64,000 nt of DNA, taken from positions 1 to 64,000 of the forward strand of contig NZ_JACJSJ010000019.1 of the NCBI RefSeq assembly GCF_014698115.1, read 5' to 3'. A program made the position numbers and the translations under genes. Below the pieces are notes generated by a model, which searched no databases, was not told the DNA's origin, and saw only the letters and a list, made by a program, of their open reading frames with translations. Below, piece by piece: positions 26,883 through 36,300 of this stretch (its first letter is position 1; the number at the start of each line of letters is the position of its first letter). The DNA is from Nostoc sp. FACHB-973 (GTDB lineage Bacteria > Cyanobacteriota > Cyanobacteriia > Cyanobacteriales > Nostocaceae).

Positions 26883-27000
26883 GAGTTGCAGGTCGATGCA
26901 ATAAAGTTGCAGGTCGATGCAATAGAGTTGCAGGTCGATGCAATAGAGTTGCAGGTCGATGCAATAAAGTTGCAGGTCGATGCAATAGAGTTGCAGGTGA
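26883..27000. repeat. 21-bp direct repeats, five full copies and one partial
   Basis: The unit (G/A)AGTTGCAGGTCGATGCAATA is repeated without spacers at 26883, 26904, 26925, 26946, 26967 and partially at 26988. Only the first base varies. Each unit contains TGCA on both sides of GGTCGA. It lies right after the FG-GAP gene. Minus-strand frames across it encode only repeated ATLLHRP or NSIAST peptides and are artefacts of the repeat. Confidence 0.95.
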
Positions 27001-27057
27001 GATCATCGTGAAATGAGCAGGGGAAACTGTTCTTCAGCAGGTAAATGAAGTACACAG

Positions 27058-27085
27058 GTAGGGGCACAACATGTTGTGCCCCTAC
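27058..27085. repeat. GTAGGGGCACAAC palindrome
   Basis: A 28-bp palindrome between the FG-GAP gene and the convergent kinase gene, preceded by GTAAATGAAGTACACAG as at 6481-6501. Confidence 0.85.
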
Positions 27086-27142
27086 TGGACCTCACGCCTG
27101 TTGCAATCTGCTGTATAGTCCCTTGACCTTAGCTACTGATTT

Positions 27143-30100
27143 TCAACTTCTCGCCTGACGAATTGGCAGTTCAACCACAAATTCTGTGCCTTTGGCAGGT
27201 TCAGATTGGCAGTAAATCTTGCCCTTGTGTTTATCTGTGACAATCTGGTAGCTGATGGAAAGCCCTAGTCCTGTGCCTTTACCAACAACTTTGGTGGTAA
27301 AAAATGGATCGAACAAGCGAGAGAGTGTTTTTTGATCCATGCCAAGTCCGTTGTCGGCAATGCGAATGGCAATCCAGTCTTTATTGAGGAGGGAGGTAGA
27401 AATTCTGATTTGGCTGGGGTTTGCTGCGATCGCTTCGGGGGTAGCTTGGGCGTTTCGTTCTTCTAAGGCATCAATGGCGTTAGACAGTAAATTCATAAAT
27501 ACCTGATTTAACTGACCAGGATAGCATTCAACCATAGGTAAAGTCTCATAGTCTTTGCTCACATGAATGGTGGGGCTGTCGGTTGAGGACTTCAAGCGGT
27601 TTTGCAAAATCATCAAGGTGCTGTCGATGCCTTCGTGAATATTTGCTGCTTTGAAATCAGCTTCATCTAGGCGTGAGAAGTTCCGCAGGGAACTGACAAT
27701 TTCACGAATGCGTTCAGTCCCCACCTTCATGGACTGGAATAATTTAGGTAAGTCGTCGAATAAAAAATCAATTTCGGCTTTCTTTAAAAACTCTTGGATC
27801 TCTGGTGCGGCAGTGGGATGATATTCTTGATAAAGCTCGACACAGCGCAGCAAATCTTGGGTATATTGGTGGGCGTGTTCTAAGTTACCCTGGATGAAAT
27901 TAACTGGGTTATTAATTTCGTGGGCAACCCCCGCTACCAGTTGCCCTAAGCTGGCCATTTTTTCAGAGTGAATAATTTGCAGTTGGGCAGTGCGTAGCTC
28001 ATTCAGTGTTTGGGCGAGTTGATTTGCTTCTTCACGGGTTTGACCAAGCAAACTCGATTGTTGGAACAACTTGGCTTGACGTAGTGCTACACTCGCTTGA
28101 GCCGCGACTTGGGTGACAAATTCTAATTCAGCTTCTTCCCAATCACGTACATGGGTGCATTGGTGAATGCATAACAATCCCCAAAGTTCATCACCTTCCA
28201 TTAGTGGCACAATAATCTGGGCTTTGACTTGGAATCGCTCAATGACATCAAGATGGGGCACTTTCGAGCCAACGCTGTTGACATCAGAAATTACTTGCAC
28301 TTGTCCTTGACGATACTGCGGTGCGTACTGGTCGCCAAAGCAATAGTCTTGCACTTTCACGGCTAGGGCAGAATCAAACTTGGGTAGGACATCTTCAGCA
28401 ATAAATTCACCACTGCAAAAACCCACATCAGAGTCAAAGCGAAAGATGCCGACTCGATCTGCTTTGAGCGATCGCCGCACTTCTTGTACTGTAGTCTTAA
28501 AGATCGTCTCCAAATCCAAGGATTCCCGAATTTTGACGACTAAATCGAATAATATCCGCCGCTGTTCAGCCGATTTGTGCAGTTCGTCAGCGCGAGTTTG
28601 GATTTGGGTCAGCATCTCGGAACTTTGCATTGCTACTCCGAGTTGGCTGGCAACTTGTCCTAAAAATTCTACCTCTACGCTACCCCACTGGCGCGGTGCA
28701 GAATGTTGATAGGCAGCCAGCAATCCCCACAGATTCCGTCCCACAAAAATTGGGGTCAAGGCATAGGCACGAATCTTGAACTGTTCCAAAATATCTAGGT
28801 GACAGCGCGAGTGTCCGGCTTGGTAGATGTCATCCACAGCAAAACTTTCGTTGTTGCGGTAGCGTCCGCCTTTGGTTTCTTGGAGGTGAGTATCCTCCCA
28901 AACCAGATTTTTGCCGAATAAATTAATGCTGTCCCACTGTGCCTCTACCATGCCGAAATGACTGACAAATTCGCCACTCCAGTCTTCATTAAAGCGATAA
29001 ACGCCGACTCGCTCGACTCTTAGCAGTTTACACACTTCCTGACAAGTCGTTTTCAGGATTAAATTAATATCTAAGGAGGAGCGAATTTTGCCGACGACTT
29101 CCGTAAGTGCGCGTTGGCGAGCGATCGCATTTTGTAACGCCGTCGCCTGTTGTTTCGACTGGGTTAAATTTTCGGCTTGCTGAATCGCCACCCCTAGCTG
29201 TGCCCCCACCTGTCCCAGGAACTCAACTTCATAATTTGCCCATTGACGCGCCCCTGAATGTTGATAAGCTGCTATCAATCCCCAGAGTTTTGGGCCGATG
29301 AAGATGGGCGCTAAGGCATAAGCTCGAATTTTAAATTGCTCTAAAATATCGATGTGACACCGCGAGTGACCAACTTGATAAATGTCGTTCACAGCAAAAG
29401 TTTCATTATTGCGATAGCGCCCGCCTTTGGTGTCTTGGAGGTGGGTATCTTGCCAAACGAGATTTTTGCCAAACGGATGAATTCTATCCCACTGCGCCTC
29501 AACCATACCGAATTGGCTGACAAATTCACCGCTCCAGTCTTCATTAAACCGATAAACTGCTGCCCGTTCTAACTTCAGGAGTTTGCAGAGTTCCTGACAA
29601 GCGGTGTCGAGAATAATTTCGGTGTTCACAGACGAGCGAATATTTCCCACCACTTCCGTCAAAGCACGTTGCCGCGCAATTGCATCTTGCAATTCTGCTG
29701 TGCGTTGTTTGCTTTGTTCTAAAATTTCTGCTTGCTGCATTGCTACGCCGAGATGGCTGGCGGCTTGAGCTAAAAATTCCACTTCGTGAGGATGCCATTG
29801 TCGGGTTGTGGAGTGTTGATAGCCTGCCAGTAAACCCCAGAGTTTTGCACCAATGAAAATAGGCGCGATCGCATATGCGCGAATTTGAAACTGTTCTAAT
29901 ACTTCAACATGACAACGAGCGTGTCCAGCATCGTAAATGTCAGCCACAGCAAACGGCTCATTTTTGCGATATCGCCCTCCCTGAGTTTCTTGCAAATACG
30001 AATCTTCCCACACTAAATCCTGTCCAAAAGTGTTGAGTGTATCCCAGCGTGGTTCGGCAAAGCCAAAACGATTGATAAAACTACCACTCCAATCAGAGTT

Positions 30101-30307
30101 GAAACGGTAGATTGCAACTCGCTCAATCTTTAATTGCCGGGAAATGTCTTGACAAGAAGTCGAACACAAAGCTTCTAGGTTTACAGATGCCCGAATTTTC
30201 GCCAGAATTCTCGCCAAAATTTTTTGGTACTGAACCGTTAGCTGTAGCTGTTTTTGACACTCTTCCACGTCTTGGAGGTTTGACGCTTTGTAATCGTGTG
30301 TTGTCAT
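27143..30307 (-). CDS. Sensor histidine kinase with three cyanobacteriochrome-like GAF domains
   Basis: A soluble 1054-residue kinase. Three GAF modules repeat every 185 residues and are strongly alike (YRFN.DWSG, the GGRYR segment, D-I-Y-x-x-G-H-x-R-C-H). Each carries the Cys-His pair that attaches a bilin in cyanobacteriochromes: C132-H133, C317-H318 and C502-H503. A fourth GAF (about 580-745) lacks the cysteine (VPHLD at that point). Then come HisKA (ASLGQLVAGVAHEINNP, phospho-acceptor His796) and a complete ATPase domain with LLSNAIDALEE, DNGLGMD and GKGTGLGLS. It is probably a light sensor. No response regulator is nearby. Confidence 0.88.
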   Translation of the reverse strand: MTTHDYKASNLQDVEECQKQLQLTVQYQKILARILAKIRASVNLEALCSTSCQDISRQLKIERVAIYRFNSDWSGSFINRFGFAEPRWDTLNTFGQDLVWEDSYLQETQGGRYRKNEPFAVADIYDAGHARCHVEVLEQFQIRAYAIAPIFIGAKLWGLLAGYQHSTTRQWHPHEVEFLAQAASHLGVAMQQAEILEQSKQRTAELQDAIARQRALTEVVGNIRSSVNTEIILDTACQELCKLLKLERAAVYRFNEDWSGEFVSQFGMVEAQWDRIHPFGKNLVWQDTHLQDTKGGRYRNNETFAVNDIYQVGHSRCHIDILEQFKIRAYALAPIFIGPKLWGLIAAYQHSGARQWANYEVEFLGQVGAQLGVAIQQAENLTQSKQQATALQNAIARQRALTEVVGKIRSSLDINLILKTTCQEVCKLLRVERVGVYRFNEDWSGEFVSHFGMVEAQWDSINLFGKNLVWEDTHLQETKGGRYRNNESFAVDDIYQAGHSRCHLDILEQFKIRAYALTPIFVGRNLWGLLAAYQHSAPRQWGSVEVEFLGQVASQLGVAMQSSEMLTQIQTRADELHKSAEQRRILFDLVVKIRESLDLETIFKTTVQEVRRSLKADRVGIFRFDSDVGFCSGEFIAEDVLPKFDSALAVKVQDYCFGDQYAPQYRQGQVQVISDVNSVGSKVPHLDVIERFQVKAQIIVPLMEGDELWGLLCIHQCTHVRDWEEAELEFVTQVAAQASVALRQAKLFQQSSLLGQTREEANQLAQTLNELRTAQLQIIHSEKMASLGQLVAGVAHEINNPVNFIQGNLEHAHQYTQDLLRCVELYQEYHPTAAPEIQEFLKKAEIDFLFDDLPKLFQSMKVGTERIREIVSSLRNFSRLDEADFKAANIHEGIDSTLMILQNRLKSSTDSPTIHVSKDYETLPMVECYPGQLNQVFMNLLSNAIDALEERNAQATPEAIAANPSQIRISTSLLNKDWIAIRIADNGLGMDQKTLSRLFDPFFTTKVVGKGTGLGLSISYQIVTDKHKGKIYCQSEPAKGTEFVVELPIRQARS

Positions 30308-31388
30308 AAAGTCTAGGGAATCGTGAAATACCTACTTTCAGTGTTCCCAGTTTATTTTTGCGATCGCAGTTTGAAATAAAAACTTAGCCTTTGGCGCTGA
30401 ACTAGCAAGGCTGTCATCGGGAGCAAAGCGAACGAAACACTCGTTAGCCTAGTCGGTCTAATTTTACTTTTTTACTCACTACTCCTCCGTGGGCACTCAG
30501 TACTGTTTCGGTGACACACCACTTTTACAGCTATTTTCAGGTAAATAGCCCACGCGGTAGGGGCACAGCATTGCTGTGCCCTTACGACAGATGTGGTTCA
30601 AATACATGAAAACTGCTGTAATACCATTTCACGAAATACCTGATACAGATACATAGGTAGGGGCGTACAGCTGTACGCCCCTACAGTCGATTCATGTGTT
30701 GCAAAGATTTTTGAAAATGGTATAACTTTGTCTAAATTGGGTTTTTCTAGGCTAAGTTAAGCCTACAACGAGAAAAGTTTCCAGTATATTTATTGACTTT
30801 GCAGATATCCCCTGATAGCAATTCTCTGTGAGGCTACACATTATGTCGACCCCTCCGAACTTCCCCTTATTTTTGGGGAGATACCGCAGGCAGTGGGGTT
30901 CTTTCTATGCATCTTCATACAGAATTGGTATGACTACCCATATTATTTTTAGGAAAATTTTATTTACTTTTGTCCAAGCTTCACATTAGCAACATGTATT
31001 TAGCAAGGTAAAGCGGTTATCACAGAATGATACAGGATTTTGATGTATTCGATACGCGCTTAAACATAGATTTACCAAACAGGTTCTTTGAATTATAAGA
31101 ATTGTCGTGTCAAGGAAAATAAAAGTGTTGAAATACTAATGATTCCTATTTGATTTTTGCGAAGTTAGGTACAACTACAAAGGCTTCTCGCCTAATCTCT
31201 ACTCCCGTTCGCCTAAGCGTTCACGTCGAAGCCTACTGCCTACTCTCTCTCTACATAAGGAAGTTCAAAAATCAAAGCAGACTACTATATTGCCGTTAAT
31301 ATCCAAGACATCATTCTGTCTACGTTTTTGTTAAATCTATTTGTTTTCATAAGACAGAAAATCTTTCATAATCTACCGTAACTAGAAG
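30308..31388. other. 1.1-kb intergenic region with palindromes and a small MITE
   Basis: No gene was found on either strand. It holds a GTAGGGGCACAGC palindrome (30557-30585) and a complete MITE-like element (30621-30723). It also has a GC-rich stretch with TTCCCC and GGGGAG able to pair at about 30863-30882. Just before the M50 gene, at 31372-31381, lies TCTACCGTAA, which resembles the sulfur-regulon motif with one change. The M50 operon promoter must lie in the right-hand part. Confidence 0.6.
30621..30723. repeat. Complete 103-bp MITE-like element
   Basis: Its ends ATACCATTT and AAATGGTAT are 9-bp inverted repeats, and a 28-bp palindrome (GTAGGGGCGTACAG with its complement) fills the middle at 30657-30684. 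Shared flanking words (TGATACAGATACATAG) show that the elements near 13348 and 52425 are truncated or diverged copies. Confidence 0.8.
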
Positions 31389-32807
31389 ATGCATCTACCA
31401 GAAAATTCAAATTTAAATTTAGCCAACTGTCAAGCTTGGCTTTGTCCAAATCTTGAAATCCACTGGCAAATACTTTCTGTATCTGACTCAGATAAAGTGC
31501 TTTTACAAGCAATTAAAACAGAAAGAAATTTTTTATTTTCAGCAGATGAAGGCTACGCTCTCAAGCATTTTGATGGAACATTGACGGTCAAACAGGTTCA
31601 GGAAAAATGTCAACAGGAGTTGGGGGAGGAAATTGACCATAATTTCATCGTGGAGCTATTGAAAAAATTGGTGGATTTGAAAGTATTATCATTTCCTATA
31701 AATAATAAAATACCAAATTTAAATACTGATTGCAAAACCAATGAAACCATAAACTTATATCGACTAAAATCTGCTGTGCAGTGGATATGGCATACAGATA
31801 AATATTGGTTATTACGGCTGCAAAATACACATAAAATTGCTTATATGCAAGTCAGCGATCGCGATAAAATCCTGATTTTACAATTAGGGAAACTACCGAT
31901 AGAAAATATTTTAGCTAAATATAAAATCAGCCCTCAATATCTGCAAGAAATATTGCAAAATTTAGCAGTTAAGGGAATGTTAGAAGGGATTGAACCACCC
32001 AAGTCTCAGAAAAAATTTAGTATAGTACAATTACTATTTTTTAAATTTCACCTATTTAATCCCGATAATTGGCTCAACCGCAATATTAATAAAATTACTT
32101 TTATTTTTACAAAAGAGTTTCATTTGTTACTCTGCATTTTTCTCGGTTTTTCTACTGTAATTGCTTTTTCAAAACAAGAGAAAATTTATAAGCTGGGGCA
32201 GGAGTTATGGAATAGTCAAGGTTATAGTTTAATACTTCCTTTCGCTCTGTTGATGATGTTGGTAGTATCTATTCACGAACTGGGTCATGCTTTCACATTA
32301 AAACATTACAAAGGTGTTGTTTTAGACATAGGACTAATGTTTATCTGTCTGTTACCAGGAGCATACACTAATACTACTGATGCTTATGGCTTAGTCAAAC
32401 GTAGACAACGCAGTTTAGTAATGGCAGCAGGAGTAATTTGTCAAGTAGTTATTTGGGGAATTGCGTTGTGTTTATGGAGTATATCAACCCCAGGAAATTG
32501 GTTTTATACAACTACTTATTTATTAATGTTAGCAGCCCAATTTACCTTAGCTCTTAATCTCAACCCACTTAATAAATTTGATGGCTATTATTTGCTAGAA
32601 GCTATGACTGGAATTAACCATTTACGTAAAAGGTCATTTGCATATTATGGTCAACTATGGCGAAGAGAACCTAGTCCAGAACGCACTGAAGATATAGGAA
32701 TTCTAGCGGTTTATGCTCCTGCTTGTTTACTTTATATCACCTGGCTTTTGGTTAACTTATTTTTCTGGATTTGGCATTTACATACGCCATATTTTCCAGA
32801 AAATTAG
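31389..32807 (+). CDS. M50 family membrane zinc metalloprotease with N-terminal winged-helix-like domain
   Basis: A 472-residue integral membrane protein. Residues about 1-210 are soluble, with FSADEGYALKHFDGTLTVKQV-type segments like PqqD/winged-helix parts of peptide-exporter-linked M50 proteins. Six or so membrane helices follow. The zinc site is HELGH (H296, E297, H300) in a membrane helix, and the distal ligand motif is NPLNKFDGYY (D398), as in site-2-protease-type enzymes. In cyanobacteria such proteins often sit beside secretion systems and exported peptides. Here it precedes a small secreted-type protein and a toxin-like giant gene on the same strand, suggesting a role in their processing or export. 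No HlyD or ABC partner is adjacent. Confidence 0.82.
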   Translation: MHLPENSNLNLANCQAWLCPNLEIHWQILSVSDSDKVLLQAIKTERNFLFSADEGYALKHFDGTLTVKQVQEKCQQELGEEIDHNFIVELLKKLVDLKVLSFPINNKIPNLNTDCKTNETINLYRLKSAVQWIWHTDKYWLLRLQNTHKIAYMQVSDRDKILILQLGKLPIENILAKYKISPQYLQEILQNLAVKGMLEGIEPPKSQKKFSIVQLLFFKFHLFNPDNWLNRNINKITFIFTKEFHLLLCIFLGFSTVIAFSKQEKIYKLGQELWNSQGYSLILPFALLMMLVVSIHELGHAFTLKHYKGVVLDIGLMFICLLPGAYTNTTDAYGLVKRRQRSLVMAAGVICQVVIWGIALCLWSISTPGNWFYTTTYLLMLAAQFTLALNLNPLNKFDGYYLLEAMTGINHLRKRSFAYYGQLWRREPSPERTEDIGILAVYAPACLLYITWLLVNLFFWIWHLHTPYFPEN

Positions 32808-32852
32808 TTGAATTAAATTCTAAACATCATTATCGATAGGAAAGTAAAAATC

Positions 32853-33254
32853 ATGAAATTTTCTCAACTAAAAATCACTAGAACTGTTTTATTTGCAAGT
32901 GTCTTGGGAATAACGTCTCTTATTTGGCTAATAAATATCGAGCCTTCACGCGCAGGTAATTATTATAACTCTTCTACTCCCTGCAAAACATCTGTTCCTG
33001 AGCCTTATCCTTTTATAGGTATATTAGCTTTGGGGATTTTAGGTGGAGGATATTTACTCAAGCAGCGACTGAGAAAAAAAGTTGATGACTTAAATAATAG
33101 TAGTTGTCCATCAATTAATACTTTCCATACATTAAATAATCAACAATCTCGACAAATACCATTTATCCACTCAGATAAACAGAGTGAAGAAAATTATCAT
33201 GGTTTTTCTCCGTCCTTAGAATTTCAACTAATTGATCCCACGGAAATAATTTAA
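32853..33254 (+). CDS. Small exported protein with internal PEP-CTERM-like segment
   Basis: A 133-residue protein of unknown function. Residues about 8-34 form a signal peptide ending at EPSRAG. After a short segment with one Cys comes VPEP (48-51), a hydrophobic helix PFIGILALGILGGGYLL (about 53-69) and a basic stop RLRKK (72-76). That order is the PEP-CTERM sorting signal, which normally ends a protein; here 57 polar residues follow. It lies 45 bp after the M50 gene with an AGGAAAG ribosome site, so the two are likely co-transcribed. It could be a substrate of the M50 protease. Confidence 0.7.
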   Translation: MKFSQLKITRTVLFASVLGITSLIWLINIEPSRAGNYYNSSTPCKTSVPEPYPFIGILALGILGGGYLLKQRLRKKVDDLNNSSCPSINTFHTLNNQQSRQIPFIHSDKQSEENYHGFSPSLEFQLIDPTEII

Positions 33255-33371
33255 AACAATTGCCAGTGAATTCAACTGGCTAATACTGGGCAAACAGGCA
33301 TACTTCTGGCAAGTAGCTAGTGCTAATACATCTACCTCAATTAATTGTTTACTGTTTTTAAGGGTGCATTT

Positions 33372-36300
33372 ATGAGTCTATTTGGATTTGGTGTAAAGAA
33401 GGGTCAAAAGGCTAAAAAGTCCAAGAAATCGAAACCGAAAGAAGTATGGCAAGGGAAAAGTTTTGCTTTAGATGATATTATTACCCCCAGTGTTCTTGTT
33501 GGTGGTGGCGAAAATTCGCCTGAGCCATTTTTAATTGATTTACATACTGTTCCAAGTTCAGAAGTTGATTTGAGTCAAACTGACTTATTACAGGCACTAG
33601 ATCCAAATAGCTTGGAGTTACTAAATCAACAATATACTTCCTTATTAGATCATCAAATAATGAGTGATTGGCTTGTTGATCCTAGTTCTCAGCTTTGGCC
33701 ATTCTTTGATAATCCGGGAGTATCTACAAATTCACTTACTGAAAATGTATCAGCACCGCAAAATTTAGATGCTTGTTTAGCAGATGATAGACCAATTACA
33801 GAATCTACAGCAATTTTGAATGGTGAGAGTATTTCAGGCAAGGGTTTACCAGGAGATGCAACTTTTCCCGGTGCTATAGCCCCAGTTGTACCACAAACTA
33901 ATGTGGATACGGGTGGAAATGACTTGGCAAATCCTACAACATTAATACGTTCCGCCATCCAAGATGTAATTGATCAAGTCAGCGATATTGATCCAATAGA
34001 CATTTATCGAGTTAATATCAACGATTTGAAAAATGCTGATATTTCTGTATTGTCTGGTGAGATATCGGTCAATTATCTCATGCCGTCTGGACAGTTTTTA
34101 GGAAGTCAGATTTTTTCCAAAGGCAACTATACTTTACAACCACCTGTTGGGATTACTGGTGATGTAATTGTCAAAATTGATTACCAAGGTAGTACACCAG
34201 GAACTTATATTTTGAATGGATTTGAAAGTAAGACAGATGAACCTTTCAATATTGACCTGGAATTTGAAGGTGGTTTAACTGCTTCACAACAAGCTACCAT
34301 TCGGGCTGCTGCTAAAAGCGTTGAATCGATGATTGCTCAAGGCTTACCCACCGCCATTGTTGACGGTAAACTTATCGATGATGTCAACTTTAAAATTTCC
34401 GTTACTAATTTAGATGGCGAAGGTGGTACAGCCGCCCAGACGAAGATTGATTTTATGCGCTTTGGGACAATGCTGCCTGCTCAGTCTATCACTCAGTTTG
34501 ATGCTGCTGACATTGCCGAATTAGAACGTTCTGGAGAGTTGTTTAGTGTAGTGCAGCACGAACTGTTGCACGGTTTAGGTTTTGGCAATCTTTGGGAAGC
34601 GAAGGGTTTAGTTGATTACGCTGGTACGCCGTTGGCTCAATATAACGGGAAAGAGGCGGTGAAAGCCTTTAACGAATTGGGCGGTTTGACGGATAATATT
34701 GCTCTGGAAAATGAGGGGAATGGTTCAGCAGGTTTGCATTGGAATGAAAGTCTCTTCCAAGATGAGGCGATGACGGCTGATTATAACAATGCTAAAGGCG
34801 GGAATGCGCCGATTAGCATTGTTACCATTGCATCTTTGGCTGATTTGGGGTATCAGGTGAATTTGAATCGGTCTACTCCTGATTTTGGCTTATTTGGGGG
34901 TCAGAAATTTAAGCCTGAAGACTTGACTCCTGAGCAAATTGAGGCATTTAGAGAACTGGCTGAAACCTCTTTTGGTAATCCAGATGAAGAGTTTATCTAT
35001 GCCACTATGCCGGAGGTTGACCCGAATACAGTAGCACCGGAAATTTGGGCGCACGCTGAGAGGTTCTGGAAAAATGGACAGTATTACGATTGGCAACGTT
35101 ACCAAATTAAATCGGGAGATACCCTCAGCGGAATTGCCCAAAAGACTTTAGGTAATGCTGGTTACGACTACTATATGTGGATTGCTAACCACAATGGTAT
35201 TCCCAATGCAAATTATATTGTGACGGGGAATTGGATTGACATTCCTGTATATCATCCCAACTACGAATGGGAGATGGAACAAGAACGGCTGCGACGGGAA
35301 GCAGAGTTACGGCAAAGGCAAGAAGAGGAAGCAAGGATTCGACGGGAACAAGAAGAACAGTTCCAACGAGAACAGGAACGAGTTCGGCAACAAGAGGAAG
35401 CACGGCGACGAGAAGCGGAAGCCAAACAACGGGAACTAGAGGAGCAGGAACGGCGGCTGCGCGAGGAGATGGAACGCCGTCGTCAAGAGGAAGAACGCCG
35501 CAAAGAAGACGAACGCATCCGAGAGATAGAGCGACAGGCGGAGATTGCACGTCAACAGGGTAAGGGTGGTTTGGATTGGTTCATTGCCAAGTCGTTGCCA
35601 GAGTTCGGGCCAGTCGATCCGTTTGAAACCAAGTTAACGGGCGAGACGGTGGGAAATTTAGTTCCCGATGATTACTATCGCTTTACTCTATCCCGTCCAG
35701 GACGGATTGATGCGCGGTTGATGCGATTGTTGGCAGACGCTGATTTAGTGCTGTATGACGCTCGGAATCGGCCGATTTCGTACTCGATGCGGGACGGCAT
35801 CACCGATGAGCAGTTGATTGCTGATTTGATTCCGGGAACTTATATGTTGCGCGTTAATAGTCCTAAAGGGGTAACGACGGACTATGACTTGGTAGTTAAA
35901 TTCCAACACTTGCTGTCAGCAACCCAAAAAGGCCCACCTCCAGGGTGGCGTGTTGGTGGTAGTAGTAATGGTGGCAGTAGTGGCGGTGGTAGTATTCCTC
36001 GTGGTGCGACTTTTGCTGACCTACGGATTGAGAAAATATTTAAAGAAGCAGTAGCAAACTTTGCTGTTCCAGAGCGCCAAAAAGCAAAAAGTAAAGTAGA
36101 TGCACTCAAATCTGAACGCGATCGCCTAGAAAGCGAGAAAAAAGCTCTCATAGACGCAAAGTCGGCTGAGTTACGCGGCAAAGTCCACGGAATGCTTGAT
36201 CGCGTTAAGTCAGATCAGCAGGGAAATGTCAATGGTATTGCCAATAATATTAAAGGCGGTATTGATGGGATTGCCAATGGAGCTATTAACCTCATTGGTG

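Noticed and set aside
26824..27067. Two minus-strand frames with repeated peptides
   Set aside because: Both are simply translations of the 21-bp repeat array in different frames.
30840..30930. GC-rich stretch suspected to be a riboswitch upstream of the M50 gene
   Set aside because: I could not fit it to any known riboswitch core, and it lies more than 450 bp from the gene.
35185..35563. Pro/Val-rich and Arg/Thr-rich frames inside the toxin gene
   Set aside because: They are out-of-frame readings of the Glu/Arg/Gln coiled-coil repeat.
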